A stretch of 64,000 bases of DNA from Fictibacillus solisalsi (lineage in GTDB: Bacteria; Bacillota; Bacilli; Bacillales; Fictibacillaceae). The notes beneath the pieces were generated by a model. That model was not told the origin of the DNA. It did no database searches and saw only the letters and a program-made list of their open reading frames with translations. Location of the stretch: assembly GCF_900103485.1 (NCBI RefSeq), contig NZ_FNHW01000001.1, forward strand, positions 2,002,521-2,066,520, in the 5' to 3' direction. How positions within the stretch are numbered: the stretch's first letter is position 1; each line of letters begins with the position of its first letter. The translations under genes and the position numbers were made by a program. Below, in pieces: positions 17,210 to 27,130 of this stretch.

Positions 17210-18133
17210 TTAAATTCCCCCTTCATAAATCTTCTTGCTTAAATATCGGTCACTTCCGTCCGGGAAGATCGTCACAATCGTTGAGCCTTCAGGTGCAGTT
17301 TCTGCTTCCAGCAAGGCTGCGTGAAGCGCAGCACCCGATGAACTGCCCGCCAAAACACCTTCTTTTTGCGCCAGTTCCTTTACCCTGGAAAAAGCGTCTT
17401 TATCCTGTACCGTATGAATCGCGTGGAAATAAGAAGGATCCATATAGCCTGGCAAAAACTCCATGCCTATTCCTTCCGTTTTATGTGGACCCGATTGGCC
17501 GCCGTTAAGGATGGAACCCTCCGGTTCAACGATCACCGTTTTTAGTGAGGGTTTCTTTTCTTTTAAAAATTGAGCAGTACCCATAAAGGTGCCTCCCGTT
17601 CCTGCTCCTGCAACAAAGATGTCCACCTCACCGTTCAAATCGTTCCATATCTCAGGGCCCAGTGTTTTATAGTACGTTGCGGGATTGGAAGGATTAGAAA
17701 ATTGGGCAGGCGTAAACGAACCTGGGATTTCATTAAGGAGCTGCTCCGTTTTTTTGATAGCCCCCTTAATTCCATCATTGGTTGGGGTGTGAATGATGGT
17801 TGCACCCAGTGCCTTCATAATTTCCTGTTTCTCTATACTGAATTTCTCAGGGATCACAAAAATGACACGCACTCCCCGATTGAGCGCAGCAAGAGCCAGC
17901 CCGATACCGGTATTCCCGGCTGTTGGCTCAATGATAGTTCCTCCTTCAGCCAGATTCCCCATACGAAAGGCTTCATCCAGCAATTCTCTTCCCAACCGGT
18001 CCTTCACACTTCCCCCCGGATTAAGGTATTCCAGCTTCGCAAAGAGTTTCACCTTGTTGGGCAGCGAAAAATGGGTCAGCTGAAGTAGAGGTGTATTTCC
18101 TACCAATTCATGTATGTTTTTGTAAACCGTCAT
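17210..18133 (-). CDS. mccA: Cystathionine beta-synthase (O-acetylserine-dependent)
   Basis: The 307-residue fold-type II PLP enzyme resembles cysteine synthases. K44 in NPGGSVKDR is the PLP lysine; PTAGNTGIGLA binds substrate and GAGTGGTFMG the cofactor phosphate. In this operon context it makes cystathionine from homocysteine and O-acetylserine, as MccA does in B. subtilis. The start follows AAGGAGCCTGAGCA. Context separates it from CysK-type cysteine synthases. Confidence 0.9.
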   Translation of the reverse strand: MTVYKNIHELVGNTPLLQLTHFSLPNKVKLFAKLEYLNPGGSVKDRLGRELLDEAFRMGNLAEGGTIIEPTAGNTGIGLALAALNRGVRVIFVIPEKFSIEKQEIMKALGATIIHTPTNDGIKGAIKKTEQLLNEIPGSFTPAQFSNPSNPATYYKTLGPEIWNDLNGEVDIFVAGAGTGGTFMGTAQFLKEKKPSLKTVIVEPEGSILNGGQSGPHKTEGIGMEFLPGYMDPSYFHAIHTVQDKDAFSRVKELAQKEGVLAGSSSGAALHAALLEAETAPEGSTIVTIFPDGSDRYLSKKIYEGGI

Positions 18134-18145
18134 TGCTCAGGCTCC

Positions 18146-18613
18146 TTAGTCGGCAAATACCTTATTCCATTCGTCTTTTTTCGCAAGCATCTTCTCTGCA
18201 ATTTCCTTTGCGCCTGCAAGGCTGTGGTTGGCAGCCCAGCCGCATTGGACTTCATTGCAGGCCGGCACTTCTTCGGCTTTTAAAACATCTTGCAGAGTTT
18301 TTTCCAAAACATCGAGAATCTCTTCATAGTTATCGTGATTGATCACAGAAAGATAGAAACCGGTCTGGCAGCCCATCGGACTGATGTCAACTACAGAATC
18401 ATGATGATTTCTGATGTTTTCTGCCATCAGATGCTCGATGGAGTGAAGTCCGGCCATATCCATATGATCCTTGTTCGGCTGGCAGAAACGGATATCGTAT
18501 TTATGAATCACATCTCCGCTTTTACCTTGTGTTGTTCCAGCAAGGCGCACATAAGGCGCTGCTACTTTAGTATGATCCAGATTAAAACTTTCTACATTCA
18601 TTTTTTTAACCAT
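18146..18613 (-). CDS. luxS: S-ribosylhomocysteine lyase (AI-2 synthase)
   Basis: The 155-residue protein has the LuxS metal site: H57, H61 and C124, with catalytic E60 in HSIEH and catalytic C82 in PMGC. It splits S-ribosylhomocysteine to homocysteine and the precursor of autoinducer-2. It overlaps the end of mtnN by eight bases and uses GAGGAG inside mtnN as its ribosome binding site. It supplies homocysteine directly to MccA encoded next. In B. subtilis luxS lies elsewhere. Confidence 0.95.
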   Translation of the reverse strand: MVKKMNVESFNLDHTKVAAPYVRLAGTTQGKSGDVIHKYDIRFCQPNKDHMDMAGLHSIEHLMAENIRNHHDSVVDISPMGCQTGFYLSVINHDNYEEILDVLEKTLQDVLKAEEVPACNEVQCGWAANHSLAGAKEIAEKMLAKKDEWNKVFAD

Positions 18614-19310
18614 TCTGATTCAACTCCTCTATCATTAATAAAATTAATTCAGCAGAATGCTTCGATGCGGTGTCCAAAAACTGGTCATAGGATACACGGG
18701 CATCCTTGCCAGCAATATCCGACAGTGACCGAATAATAACAAACGGGACATTAAATTGGTAAGCCACTTGCGCGATGGCGGCTGCTTCCATTTCAGCGGC
18801 ATAAAGTCCTGCTAGTTTAGTCCGGATAAATTCTACACGGTCATGATCGCTCATAAAAGAGTCGCCGGAAGCGATCAGTCCTTTAGCGACTTGAATTCCA
18901 CTGACTTTTTCCGCGCTTTTTACAGCAACAGACACTAATTTTGTGTCTGGTACATAATAGGCGGGCATTTGAGGCACCTGTCCGTATTCATAACCAAAAA
19001 TGGTGGCATCCACATCATGATGCCGGACCTCAGTCGAGATCACAACATCCCCCACGTTTAAATCCTGATGGAATCCACCTGCCGATCCTGTGTTGATAAT
19101 GCAATCCGGTTTAAACATCTCAATCATTAGCGTTGTTCCAATGGCTGCATTTACTTTACCGATACCCGATTTTAAAAGAACGATATCAAGTCCATCGATC
19201 CGGCCGGTATAGAATTCGCATCCGGCCAGCTTTGTATCCTTTCTCCCGGCAAGTTTGCTGCGGAGAATAATCACTTCTTCTTCCATAGCCCCAATAATTC
19301 CAATTTTCAT
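18606..19310 (-). CDS. mtnN: 5'-methylthioadenosine/S-adenosylhomocysteine nucleosidase
   Basis: The 234-residue protein is a purine nucleoside phosphorylase-fold nucleosidase. It hydrolyses S-adenosylhomocysteine to adenine and S-ribosylhomocysteine, the LuxS substrate. Seen motifs are [13 protein letters not shown] at the N-terminus, the substrate-site MEMEAAA and the catalytic Asp in [11 protein letters not shown]. It lies 24 bp after yrrT and overlaps luxS. Confidence 0.95.
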   Translation of the reverse strand: MKIGIIGAMEEEVIILRSKLAGRKDTKLAGCEFYTGRIDGLDIVLLKSGIGKVNAAIGTTLMIEMFKPDCIINTGSAGGFHQDLNVGDVVISTEVRHHDVDATIFGYEYGQVPQMPAYYVPDTKLVSVAVKSAEKVSGIQVAKGLIASGDSFMSDHDRVEFIRTKLAGLYAAEMEAAAIAQVAYQFNVPFVIIRSLSDIAGKDARVSYDQFLDTASKHSAELILLMIEELNQNG

Positions 19311-19334
19311 AGCGACAACTCCAGTATCTTCTGT

Positions 19335-19982
19335 TCAGTTTTTTTTGATCTTAACAGCTTCCATCAGCCAAACGTAGGTGTTCAATTTTTCAAAGGAAAC
19401 GTCAAATCCGTGCTTACGGAAAAGATGATCCAGCACGTCAATCGTCGTGTAATATTCAGTCTGCAAGTCCTGAAGAAGGTTCAGGTATCCCTTTTCCTTT
19501 ACAAGGCGGTGTCTTTCCTCCCGGTCGGCTTCATTAGTGAATGCTGTATCCGCAAAAACAATTTTACCATTTTCTTTTAAAATCTGGCTATATAATTGAA
19601 TGGCTGAGTCCTTTTCCTCATCTGTGAGATGGTGGAAAGCGTAAGTGCTTACGATTGCGTCCACTTCATCCGGAAGCTGTGGAAACGTTAAAAAGTCACC
19701 GTCTAACAATTCTAGGTCGATAAACCGGGCTTTTGTCTTTTCTCGCATTCCTAAAGAAGGCTCTATACCGTATACGGTTCTTTCTGCTTTCAACAGCTTT
19801 TCTGTGAGATTTCCGGTCCCTACTCCAAATTCCACAACTGTTCCTGTCGTCTTGGATGCGACAGTTTCGAGAATGTGTTCATACTGCTCGAACACTTCCC
19901 TATACTCTTCGTCTTTTCCTGAAACCGATTGATCATAGGATTCTGCCCACTCATCAAACAGTGAAATAAACTCTCTGCCCAT
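19335..19982 (-). CDS. yrrT: YrrT-type SAM-dependent methyltransferase
   Basis: The 215-residue class I methyltransferase has motif I VVEFGVGTGNLTEKLL and the acidic strand end IEPS near 75. It heads the operon that recycles S-adenosylhomocysteine, as in B. subtilis. Its methyl acceptor is unknown. The ribosome binding site is CGGAGTG. The AT-rich upstream stretch (about 19990-20045) contains ATAGGAATTATATATT-like sequence, where a CymR site would be expected, but I cannot define one. Confidence 0.88.
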   Translation of the reverse strand: MGREFISLFDEWAESYDQSVSGKDEEYREVFEQYEHILETVASKTTGTVVEFGVGTGNLTEKLLKAERTVYGIEPSLGMREKTKARFIDLELLDGDFLTFPQLPDEVDAIVSTYAFHHLTDEEKDSAIQLYSQILKENGKIVFADTAFTNEADREERHRLVKEKGYLNLLQDLQTEYYTTIDVLDHLFRKHGFDVSFEKLNTYVWLMEAVKIKKN

Positions 19983-20124
19983 TAGATTTTCACTCCGTTT
20001 ATCATAAAATATATAATTCCTATCACTATACTATGAATTAAATCGTTACAAGTTACAATTTATCACAGAAATCCGTAATAATCAATGAAACGGCGCTTCC
20101 TTTCTTACCCTTTAAAAAACACAT

Positions 20125-20164
20125 AAGAAAAGCCAGAGGGAGACATTGCGTCTCCACACCGGCT
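20125..20164 (-). terminator. Terminator of the pbpI-yrrS unit
   Basis: On the minus strand an imperfect stem (AGCC...GGAGAC paired with GTCTCC...GGCT) is followed by TTTTCTT. It lies 15 bases after yrrS and before the yrrT promoter region. Confidence 0.7.
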
Positions 20165-20178
20165 AAATCGGGCTACTG

Positions 20179-20808
20179 TTATTGTTTATTTACGCTTGTT
20201 GGTTTCCAGCCTTTTCCGTCCTCCCATTGAAGCTGAATCTCGTACCGTGAGCCATCCGCCTTGGAAAGGACCCGTCCGACCGATTTATCCGGTCCTCCAC
20301 CGTTACCCAGCCAAAGGATGGTCATTTGATCTTCAGGAATACCTGAAGCATAGGAAAGAGCTTTTGTCTGTTCGCTCCAGTCCGCTGATCCTTTGTCATA
20401 CGACTTTGTATGCTCACCGGTTTGAGACGTGCCGACCGCATCCCAAGGACCTTCAGGACCGCCTTTTGCCTTATCTTCCGATTTTTCTTTGTCAGCGGCT
20501 TCCTTATCCTTGTCTTCGCTATCTTCCTTTTTGGAAGCATCCTGATTCTCATCAGCAGCCTCACTGTCTTTCTTATCTTCAACAGCGATGGACGAATCAT
20601 CTTTCTTATTTGAATCTTTATTTACAGAAGAAGACTGATCTTTCTTGTCGGCTGAATGATTAGATGATGATGTCTGGCTGCTGCCTCCGTTTATAAAAAT
20701 GCTTGCTCCCACTACCACGATTAATAATAGCACAACCCCAATTGCTATATTCAACATTCGATTTTGTTTTCGTTTCTCAAAACGAGAACGGTACTCTTTT
20801 CTTCCCAT
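20179..20808 (-). CDS. yrrS: YrrS-family membrane protein (DUF1510)
   Basis: The 209-residue protein has one membrane helix (about 18-37). A long Lys/Asp/Ser/Glu-rich linker (about 45-120) and a folded C-terminal DUF1510 domain (WDAVGTSQTGEH to the end) follow. The topology is N-in with the domain outside. It follows pbpI, as in B. subtilis, and is likely co-transcribed with it. The function is unknown; a wall or sporulation role is inferred from the neighbour only. The start follows GGAGGT. Confidence 0.85.
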   Translation of the reverse strand: MGRKEYRSRFEKRKQNRMLNIAIGVVLLLIVVVGASIFINGGSSQTSSSNHSADKKDQSSSVNKDSNKKDDSSIAVEDKKDSEAADENQDASKKEDSEDKDKEAADKEKSEDKAKGGPEGPWDAVGTSQTGEHTKSYDKGSADWSEQTKALSYASGIPEDQMTILWLGNGGGPDKSVGRVLSKADGSRYEIQLQWEDGKGWKPTSVNKQ

Positions 20809-20894
20809 ACTTACCTCCTCAAAACTATGCCTAAATCAATTTTACCACGATAAACGAATTCGACAAGTTTGAGATTTTGCGTATGTCGAGTGCC

Positions 20895-22631
20895 TTATTT
20901 ATTTTTTTTATCATTTTCGTAAATTTGTTTTACGATATCTGAATAAGCGGAAAGGACGGGATTGGCTCCTCCTTTATAGTCCAGATCAACAACGACCATT
21001 GCGTATTTCGGCTGGTCAGCGGGAAAGTAGCCGGCAAACCATTTATTGGATGTTTTGGAGTCACCCTTCTCAGCTGTACCCGATTTTCCTGCAATCTTAT
21101 ACGGCAGCCCATTTAAAGCACGTCCCGTTCCTTTTGGATTGGTGACCACATCGCGCATGAGCATTTGAAGCTTCTTTGCGGTATAGGGTTCAATCTTGTT
21201 TTCCTTTTTGTGATCAGAAAAAGAAAGAAACGTTGTTCCGTTTTTATACTCAATTTCTGTTGCCGCTTTAACTTCCCTCACTGCGCCCCCCCGTGCAATG
21301 GCCGCAACCATGTTGGCAACCGCCAGCGGTGTTACCTGAACATTTTTTTGTCCGATCGCCGTTTGCGAAACCGCCAACGGAACTTTCTTGTCAGAAGAAG
21401 CACCCCATATGTTCCCTGTTTCTTCTTCTGGAAACTGTGCAAAATCCGGATAATGGTATACTTGTCCTCTCCATCCGGTTGTTCCGGCCAAGCCAAGCTT
21501 GGCAGCATATTCATCAATCATGTTTGGATCTTCTTTCATCATTTCATTGGCCAGCAATCCAAACGTCCGATTGCAGCTTTGAGCAAAGCTCTCTGAAAAA
21601 TTCAGCGTGCCAAGTGCATGTTTTGCCTCTTTTCCGTCAATGCCTAGGTTACAGTCAAATGTTCCCCTATTTGCAAGATCCTGATGTTCGATGGCAGAAG
21701 CTGCAGTTACGATTTTAAATACAGAGCCTGGTGCATGCTGGCTCAGCATTTGGTTTTTCATTAAACCGGACGTATACGGTACACTTACCATTCCGAGCAA
21801 TTCATTCTTCTCAATATCGATCAGCACAGCCCCGCCCTTTTTAATATGGCTGACTTTTATCGCCTTTTCCATTATGCCCTGAAGGGTGCTGTCCATTGTC
21901 GTTTTGACACTCACCGGGTAAAAAGGATTCGATGGAGACAAATACTTGACGTCCAGCCCGAATAACGGAGAACCTGAACGGTCCACATGGTAGATTAGTT
22001 TCGTCTCCCCCTCAGAAATCAAAAAAGGGTCAAACGCCTGCTGCAATCCTGTTTTCCCAATTTTTGTATTGATGGTAATTGTCCCTTTTTCCAGCTTGTC
22101 GGGGTATTTTTTCTTGATGATTTCGGGCGCTTGTCCGGTGACCCCTAACAACGCACCGGCAAACGGAGAATGCTTTGTTCGGGAGATGTATTGAGCATAA
22201 ACACCGGGCCGCTGCAACCCATTAATTTCTTCCATAGCCTCCTGGGTGATCTGATCTTCATCATCGGCGATGACAAAGGGCTCCTCATGGTCTTTCAGGG
22301 CGTTTTTAATTTCTTCGGTTGACTTTCCCAGTATGTTTGCCACCTCGTCAATGGTGCCTTTTTGATCCTGGATAAATGGAAATAAGATGATGGCCGGCTT
22401 CAATTCGGCTGAAATCATTTCGCCTTTGCGGTCTAGCAGCAAGCCTCTTCCTTCATTGATCATAAAAGAGTGGGTTCGCTGCCTGACACTCTCATCGATT
22501 AAATTGATGTTATGCTTTGAAAAAGATTCTGTGGAAATGAGCTGGATTTGAACCAGCCGCCCCACCAGCAAAAACAATGCGGCAAGAAATAAAGCGCCTG
22601 CAGTGACTATTCGTTTACGGATCCTTTTCAT
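20895..22631 (-). CDS. pbpI: Penicillin-binding transpeptidase (PbpI-type, class B)
   Basis: I place the start at ATG 22631 (MKRIRKRIV), after AGGTGG, giving 578 residues. A single membrane anchor (about 7-25) precedes a dimerisation region and the transpeptidase domain. The active-site serine is in SVFK, the second motif is SCN, and the third is KSGTAEKG. It cross-links peptidoglycan outside the membrane. The gene order greA-pbpI-yrrS matches B. subtilis, where this protein is YrrR/PbpI. Confidence 0.9.
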   Translation of the reverse strand: MKRIRKRIVTAGALFLAALFLLVGRLVQIQLISTESFSKHNINLIDESVRQRTHSFMINEGRGLLLDRKGEMISAELKPAIILFPFIQDQKGTIDEVANILGKSTEEIKNALKDHEEPFVIADDEDQITQEAMEEINGLQRPGVYAQYISRTKHSPFAGALLGVTGQAPEIIKKKYPDKLEKGTITINTKIGKTGLQQAFDPFLISEGETKLIYHVDRSGSPLFGLDVKYLSPSNPFYPVSVKTTMDSTLQGIMEKAIKVSHIKKGGAVLIDIEKNELLGMVSVPYTSGLMKNQMLSQHAPGSVFKIVTAASAIEHQDLANRGTFDCNLGIDGKEAKHALGTLNFSESFAQSCNRTFGLLANEMMKEDPNMIDEYAAKLGLAGTTGWRGQVYHYPDFAQFPEEETGNIWGASSDKKVPLAVSQTAIGQKNVQVTPLAVANMVAAIARGGAVREVKAATEIEYKNGTTFLSFSDHKKENKIEPYTAKKLQMLMRDVVTNPKGTGRALNGLPYKIAGKSGTAEKGDSKTSNKWFAGYFPADQPKYAMVVVDLDYKGGANPVLSAYSDIVKQIYENDKKNK

Positions 22632-22690
22632 GGAGACCACCTCACTCCCCAGTGTGGTCGCATGAAGGAATTATTAAACGGATCATCATA

Positions 22691-22722
22691 AAAAGACGCC
22701 AAAGCCTAAGCTTTGACGTCTT
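22691..22722 (-). terminator. Terminator of greA
   Basis: The stem AAGACGTCAAAGC/GCTTTGGCGTCTT with a TTAG loop and a T-run follows greA on the minus strand. Confidence 0.85.
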
Positions 22723-22729
22723 GAATGAT

Positions 22730-23206
22730 CTATTTTACTTCTACAATTCTAACACTAATTTCTCCGCCAGGAGTCTGAACAGAGACCTGTTCCCCTACTT
22801 TTTTGCCGAGCAAGCTTTTGGCCATTGGAGAATCATTGGAGATTTTGCCTTCAAATGGATCCGCTTCAGCACTCCCGACAATCATGTACGTTTCTTCATC
22901 GCCATCAGGCAGCTCAAGGAACTTAACTGATTTCCCGATAGAAACTACGTCTCCTGCAGCTTTGTTTTCTTCGATGATTACAGCATCACGAATCATTTTT
23001 TCCAACTGAACAATCCGCGCTTCAACAAAAGCCTGTTCATCTTTGGCTGCATCGTATTCCGAGTTCTCTGAAAGGTCGCCGAAACTGCGGGCAATCTTGA
23101 TACGCTCTACAACTTCTTTTCTTTTTTCAGTTTTTAATTGCTCTAGTTCGTTTTCAAGCTTTTGCTTACCCTCAAGTGTCATATAATGCTTTTTCTCTTC
23201 TGACAT
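22730..23206 (-). CDS. greA: Transcription elongation factor GreA
   Basis: The 158-residue protein has the N-terminal coiled-coil ([21 protein letters not shown]) with the acidic tip [14 protein letters not shown], and the C-terminal FKBP-like domain. It enters the RNA polymerase secondary channel and stimulates cleavage of backtracked transcripts. The length is standard. It has a good ribosome binding site, AAGGAGTG, and its own terminator. Confidence 0.96.
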   Translation of the reverse strand: MSEEKKHYMTLEGKQKLENELEQLKTEKRKEVVERIKIARSFGDLSENSEYDAAKDEQAFVEARIVQLEKMIRDAVIIEENKAAGDVVSIGKSVKFLELPDGDEETYMIVGSAEADPFEGKISNDSPMAKSLLGKKVGEQVSVQTPGGEISVRIVEVK

Positions 23207-23351
23207 ACTGTATTCACTCCTTCAATTAATCAGTACCCTGATAACTATATATGTTGTCTAATAGATCCGATATGTATAATGGATGCTTACACCTTACTAA
23301 AAAATAAAGCGCTTGCCAAACTTTTTACTTCGTAACATCCAGTATACGAGC

Positions 23352-23380
23352 AAAAAATGAGGGCTTGGCCTCATTTTTTT
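23352..23380 (-). terminator. Terminator of udk, overlapping its stop codon
   Basis: The stem AAAAAATGAGG/CCTCATTTTTT contains the udk stop codon in one arm and ends in a T-run on the minus strand. Confidence 0.8.
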
Positions 23381-24012
23381 AATATTGCTTTTTCTTCAAG
23401 GATCGTTTGGATTTTGGTTACCATCAAATCAATGGCTACCCGGTTTTGTCCACCTTCAGGTATGATGATATCCGCATATCGTTTGGTTGGCTCAATGAAT
23501 TGATTATGCATCGGGCGAACAACCGATGTATATTGGTCGATCACTGATTCAAGTGTTCGTCCCCTGTCCCGTGTATCTCTTACCATTCGCCGGATGATGC
23601 GTACATCGGCATCTGTATCGACAAAGAGCTTGATATCCATCAGATCTCTGAGACGCTCATCTTCCAATATTAAAATCCCTTCAAGAATAATAACATCTTT
23701 CGGTTCAACTGGGATAATTTTATCACTTCTTGTATGCGCTGTATAGTCATAAACGGGCTTTTCGATGGATTTAAATTCCAAAAGAGCATTTAATTGTGTA
23801 ATTAATAATTCATTATCAAATGCCAAAGGATGGTCATAATTTGTTTTCAAGCGCTCATCCATTGTTTTATCGGATTGGTCTCTGTAATAGGAGTCCTGTT
23901 CAATGATGAGAATCGACTGATCGGCAAACTGGCGGTAAATTTCCTTCGCTACAGTTGTTTTTCCGGAGCCCGACCCTCCGGCTACCCCAATGACAATCGG
24001 TTTTTGTACCAT
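23371..24012 (-). CDS. udk: Uridine kinase
   Basis: I choose ATG 24012 ([15 protein letters not shown]), after AAGGAGA; the frame extends 22 codons further upstream into trmR without a better signal. The 213-residue P-loop kinase has Walker [13 protein letters not shown] and phosphorylates uridine and cytidine in pyrimidine salvage. [12 protein letters not shown] is the lid region. It lies 22 bp after trmR; the peptidase-like genes yrrN and yrrO that separate them in B. subtilis are absent. Confidence 0.94.
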   Translation of the reverse strand: MVQKPIVIGVAGGSGSGKTTVAKEIYRQFADQSILIIEQDSYYRDQSDKTMDERLKTNYDHPLAFDNELLITQLNALLEFKSIEKPVYDYTAHTRSDKIIPVEPKDVIILEGILILEDERLRDLMDIKLFVDTDADVRIIRRMVRDTRDRGRTLESVIDQYTSVVRPMHNQFIEPTKRYADIIIPEGGQNRVAIDLMVTKIQTILEEKAILKK

Positions 24013-24034
24013 GTTCTTTCTCCTTCCGAAATCT

Positions 24035-24691
24035 CTAACGCTGCTCGTTATCTTTTTTAATGCTGATGCCCAGGCCATCTCCTACTGGTAAAATGGCCGT
24101 TGTATATCCATTGTGATTCATAAGAAATTCATTGTAGGAACATATTTTCCGGACGAGGGAAGCCAGCCTCCTGGTCCCTGGATGAACATCGCCGGTGACA
24201 TATCCCTTAAACAGAATATTGTCTGAAAAAATGACCCCTTCTGGCCGGAGAAACTCTCCATAACTTTCAAAAAAGCGCTGATACTGTCCTTTAGCTGCAT
24301 CAATAAAAATCACATCATAAGGTGCCTTTTTTCCGGCTTCGGCGACTAATTCGTTTGCATCGCCAAACAATACTTCAATTCGTTCAGTAAGGCCAAATTC
24401 TTTTATATTTTGAAGTGCCAGCTCATAGCGTTCCGCGTCTCTTTCTATCGTAACGATAGTCACATTCGGCAAGGCTTCAGCCATTCTTATCGCTGAATAG
24501 CCAATAGCCGTTCCCACTTCCAGGATTTTTTGGGGTTTTATCATTCGAAGCTGCTGCAGCAAAACTTCGATTCCCACGAGCTCCATAATGGGAACACCAT
24601 GTTCTTTGGCGTACTCCTCTAGCTTTTGAATACGAAAATCCCGACCGGGTATTAATTGTTCAATATAATTCTGGACTTCCTGTGAAATCAA
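24035..24691 (-). CDS. trmR: tRNA 5-hydroxyuridine methyltransferase
   Basis: The 218-residue class I O-methyltransferase starts at TTG 24691, seven bases after AAGGAGG. SAM motif I is [13 protein letters not shown]; the metal-ligand Asp lies in [11 protein letters not shown] and SDNILF. YrrM/TrmR methylates 5-hydroxyuridine at tRNA position 34 to 5-methoxyuridine. The hydroxylation genes yrrN-yrrO (TrhP1/P2) that normally follow are missing here. Confidence 0.88.
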   Translation of the reverse strand: MISQEVQNYIEQLIPGRDFRIQKLEEYAKEHGVPIMELVGIEVLLQQLRMIKPQKILEVGTAIGYSAIRMAEALPNVTIVTIERDAERYELALQNIKEFGLTERIEVLFGDANELVAEAGKKAPYDVIFIDAAKGQYQRFFESYGEFLRPEGVIFSDNILFKGYVTGDVHPGTRRLASLVRKICSYNEFLMNHNGYTTAILPVGDGLGISIKKDNEQR

Positions 24692-24753
24692 GGCTATGCC
24701 TCCTTACTTAACCGAAACATTATATCATAAAAACAACCTGCTATGTTTGCTTT

Positions 24754-25881
24754 TTAGCTTTTCCCTGCACGTTCCTGCCATTCATGACGGTATTTCTGAA
24801 CGATTCTTTTATGCTCGTCATATGTTTTTGTATAGATGACTTGTCCGTTTGGACGTGCATAAAAAAAGTAATACGTTGTTGGTTCCGGATTCAATGCCGC
24901 TTTGATCGCTTCTTCGCCCGGGGAAGCTACCGGACCGATAGGCAGCCCCTTGTACTTGTAAGTATTGTAAGGAGAATCCACTTTCAGCTCTTTGTAAAGA
25001 ACCTGAACTTTAAAGCTCTTGCGGGCATATTTAACCGTGGGATCGGAATCCAGCTTCATCCCTTTTTTAAGCCTGTTATAAAATACCCCTGATATTTTGG
25101 GACGGTCTTCCGGCCGCTGGGCTTCTTCCTCAATCATGGACGCCAACGTGAGAATTTCGTATGGTTTTTTTCCGCTCTTTTTGACTTCCTCCTGATGGCC
25201 ATCCATTATTCTTTGCGTTTTCTGCACCATTTTTGTAAGGACAGCTTTAACCTCCGGTTGCTTTTCATCAAATTCGTACTTTGCAGGGAACAAGTAGCCC
25301 TCGAGCGGATAGTATATTTTTTTGTTGTATACTTTATTATCGATCACAGGAAACTGCTTTTGAAGCCCTTTGACAAATGCCGGATCATTCATCGTCTTCA
25401 TAACATCCCCTTTGCTTTTGCCGGTGTTTTTCGCAATCACTTCTGCTATCTGCGGGACAATAAAACCTTCCGGTATAGTAAATGATGTTTCAGGATGGCG
25501 ATATACCTTTCCATTTTTAAGAGCAGCGATCAGCTGATCCATGTTCATGGAAGGATTAAGGTCATAGACTCCGGCTTGCAAGTTTCCATTTTCTTTCGTT
25601 TTGGCATAGACCTGAAAGACCAGGCTGCTTTTGATCAGGTTGTTTTTTTCCAAAATCTTCCCGATTGTTGAGACAGATGAACCGATGGGTATATCAACGG
25701 TTATATCCTTATTATTTCCTGCATCAGCAGGGCCAAGCGCATCCTTAATATATGTATAGCCAAAAATAGCAGCCGCTACTAGAAGCACTATAATGACGGC
25801 CAGGACTGTAAGTACTTTTTTCTTTCTCTTTTTCTTACCGAAACCTGTTGGACCGCCGGGAACATCATTATATTGTGACAC
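24754..25881 (-). CDS. mltG: Endolytic murein transglycosylase MltG
   Basis: GTG 25881 (MSQYNDVPGG) is the likely start, because AAAGGGGAG sits just before it; an ATG nine codons earlier has no such site. The 375-residue protein has one membrane helix (about 25-45), a LysM-like region and the YceG catalytic domain. The catalytic Glu is in LASMIEEEAQ, and GLPIGPVASPGEEAI is a family hallmark. It cuts nascent glycan strands outside the membrane. It is 62 bp upstream of trmR. Confidence 0.92.
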   Translation of the reverse strand: MSQYNDVPGGPTGFGKKKRKKKVLTVLAVIIVLLVAAAIFGYTYIKDALGPADAGNNKDITVDIPIGSSVSTIGKILEKNNLIKSSLVFQVYAKTKENGNLQAGVYDLNPSMNMDQLIAALKNGKVYRHPETSFTIPEGFIVPQIAEVIAKNTGKSKGDVMKTMNDPAFVKGLQKQFPVIDNKVYNKKIYYPLEGYLFPAKYEFDEKQPEVKAVLTKMVQKTQRIMDGHQEEVKKSGKKPYEILTLASMIEEEAQRPEDRPKISGVFYNRLKKGMKLDSDPTVKYARKSFKVQVLYKELKVDSPYNTYKYKGLPIGPVASPGEEAIKAALNPEPTTYYFFYARPNGQVIYTKTYDEHKRIVQKYRHEWQERAGKS

Positions 25882-26021
25882 CTTTTTCTCCCCTTTCATC
25901 TGCTTCATTATACTGATAAGTAAATTTCATGTCTAGTTTCCATAATAAAGAAATAGAAAATTGGATGAATCCCCAGATCTTTGTTGCACTGTTATAGTCA
26001 TTTAGTATGTTCAATTTGCAT

Positions 26022-26053
26022 AAAAAAAGCAGCTAAAGTTTACCTTTAGCTGC
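26022..26053 (-). terminator. Terminator after the ireB-ruvX-yrzB operon
   Basis: A 10-bp perfect stem (GCAGCTAAAG/CTTTAGCTGC) is followed by seven Ts on the minus strand, ten bases after yrzB. Confidence 0.88.
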
Positions 26054-26062
26054 GAAGTCGTT

Positions 26063-26359
26063 TTATTCTTCTTCATCCTGAAATGCGTTTAAGGTTTCTT
26101 CAATCATCTGCCACTCTTCATCTGTTTCCAGAGGAAAGAGCTCGATATCGTCTTCACCTTCACCATTGTCCACAAAGCGGAAAGGGAAAACTTCCTGCTC
26201 ATCACTATCATCTTCTTGATCTTCTCCTGCCGGTACAAGAAGAATGTAAGAATGGCCGGTCGGCGTTGTGCTGCCATCAATCGTCATCAGCACTTCAAAT
26301 AGATTCTCTTCTCCGTTTTCACCTGGGATAATAATGTGTTCTTTTTCTTCATTTGCCAT
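26063..26359 (-). CDS. yrzB: DUF1292 acidic small protein (YrzB-like)
   Basis: The 98-residue protein is strongly acidic (runs such as DQEDDSDEQE and EDDIEL) and matches the DUF1292 family. It follows ruvX by nine bases with AGGTGAT before the ATG. The function is unknown; it is nearly always encoded with ruvX and ireB in Firmicutes, as here. Confidence 0.88.
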   Translation of the reverse strand: MANEEKEHIIIPGENGEENLFEVLMTIDGSTTPTGHSYILLVPAGEDQEDDSDEQEVFPFRFVDNGEGEDDIELFPLETDEEWQMIEETLNAFQDEEE

Positions 26360-26368
26360 TTGATCACC

Positions 26369-26797
26369 TCATTTTTTTAATTGACGGCTGTCCAAATATC
26401 CTTGAAGGATTAAAACTGCGGCCATTTTGTCGATGACCTGCTTTCTTTTCTTCCGGCTGACATCTGCAGAGATCAGCATTTTTTCAGCAGCCATCGTAGT
26501 CAGACGCTCGTCCCATAATACAACAGGTAACCCGTATCTCGCTTCTGCCTTACTGGCAAATTCCTGACACGCCTCCCCGCTCGGACCAATGGAACCGTTC
26601 ATATTTTTGGGCAAGCCGACCACAATTTCTTTCACATCATACTGTTTAATCCAATCGCCAATACGTTCAAAAACTTCATCGGGCTGATGCGGTTTCCTTC
26701 TGACCGTTTCGATTCCCTGAGCTGTCCAGCCCATCTCATCGCTCACAGCCACTCCTACCGTATGGGATCCTACATCCAGTCCCAGAATCCGGGTCAT
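26369..26797 (-). CDS. ruvX: YqgF/RuvX-family RNase H-fold nuclease
   Basis: The 142-residue protein has the RNase H-like acidic sites: D in [15 protein letters not shown] in KEIVVGLP, and a C-terminal [26 protein letters not shown] is conserved. It is annotated as a putative Holliday junction resolvase, and in other bacteria YqgF acts in 16S rRNA 5' processing. Its ATG overlaps the ireB stop (TGATG). Confidence 0.9.
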   Translation of the reverse strand: MTRILGLDVGSHTVGVAVSDEMGWTAQGIETVRRKPHQPDEVFERIGDWIKQYDVKEIVVGLPKNMNGSIGPSGEACQEFASKAEARYGLPVVLWDERLTTMAAEKMLISADVSRKKRKQVIDKMAAVLILQGYLDSRQLKK

Positions 26798-27069
26798 CAG
26801 AGAGAATCCTCTTTCTTTGTGTCAAGATAGGATTTAACCAGTTCCTCAATCAGTTCATCCCGCTCGATCTTTCGAATCATGGTTCTTGCATCCTTGTGGC
26901 GGGGAATATAAGCTGGATCTCCTGATAACAGGTAGCCTACAATCTGATTGATCGGATTGTATCCTTTTTCCTGAAGAGCTTCATACACTGAAAACAGCAC
27001 TTTTTGGACATTGGGATCCATTGAATCGTCATGAAAGTTAAACTTCATTGTTTTATCCATAGAACTCAC
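26797..27069 (-). CDS. ireB: IreB-family regulatory phosphoprotein (DUF965)
   Basis: GTG 27069 gives [15 protein letters not shown], the usual start of this family, and stands six bases after GAGGTG. A GTG three codons earlier is less well spaced. The 90-residue protein carries the conserved core [20 protein letters not shown]. In Enterococcus, IreB is a substrate of the Ser/Thr kinase IreK. It heads the ireB-ruvX-yrzB operon. Confidence 0.9.
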   Translation of the reverse strand: MSSMDKTMKFNFHDDSMDPNVQKVLFSVYEALQEKGYNPINQIVGYLLSGDPAYIPRHKDARTMIRKIERDELIEELVKSYLDTKKEDSL

Positions 27070-27130
27070 GGCCAACACCTCTTTCTCTAGCTTCTCCCTT
27101 TATATCCTCATTGTACCCTTAATAAGGGGA

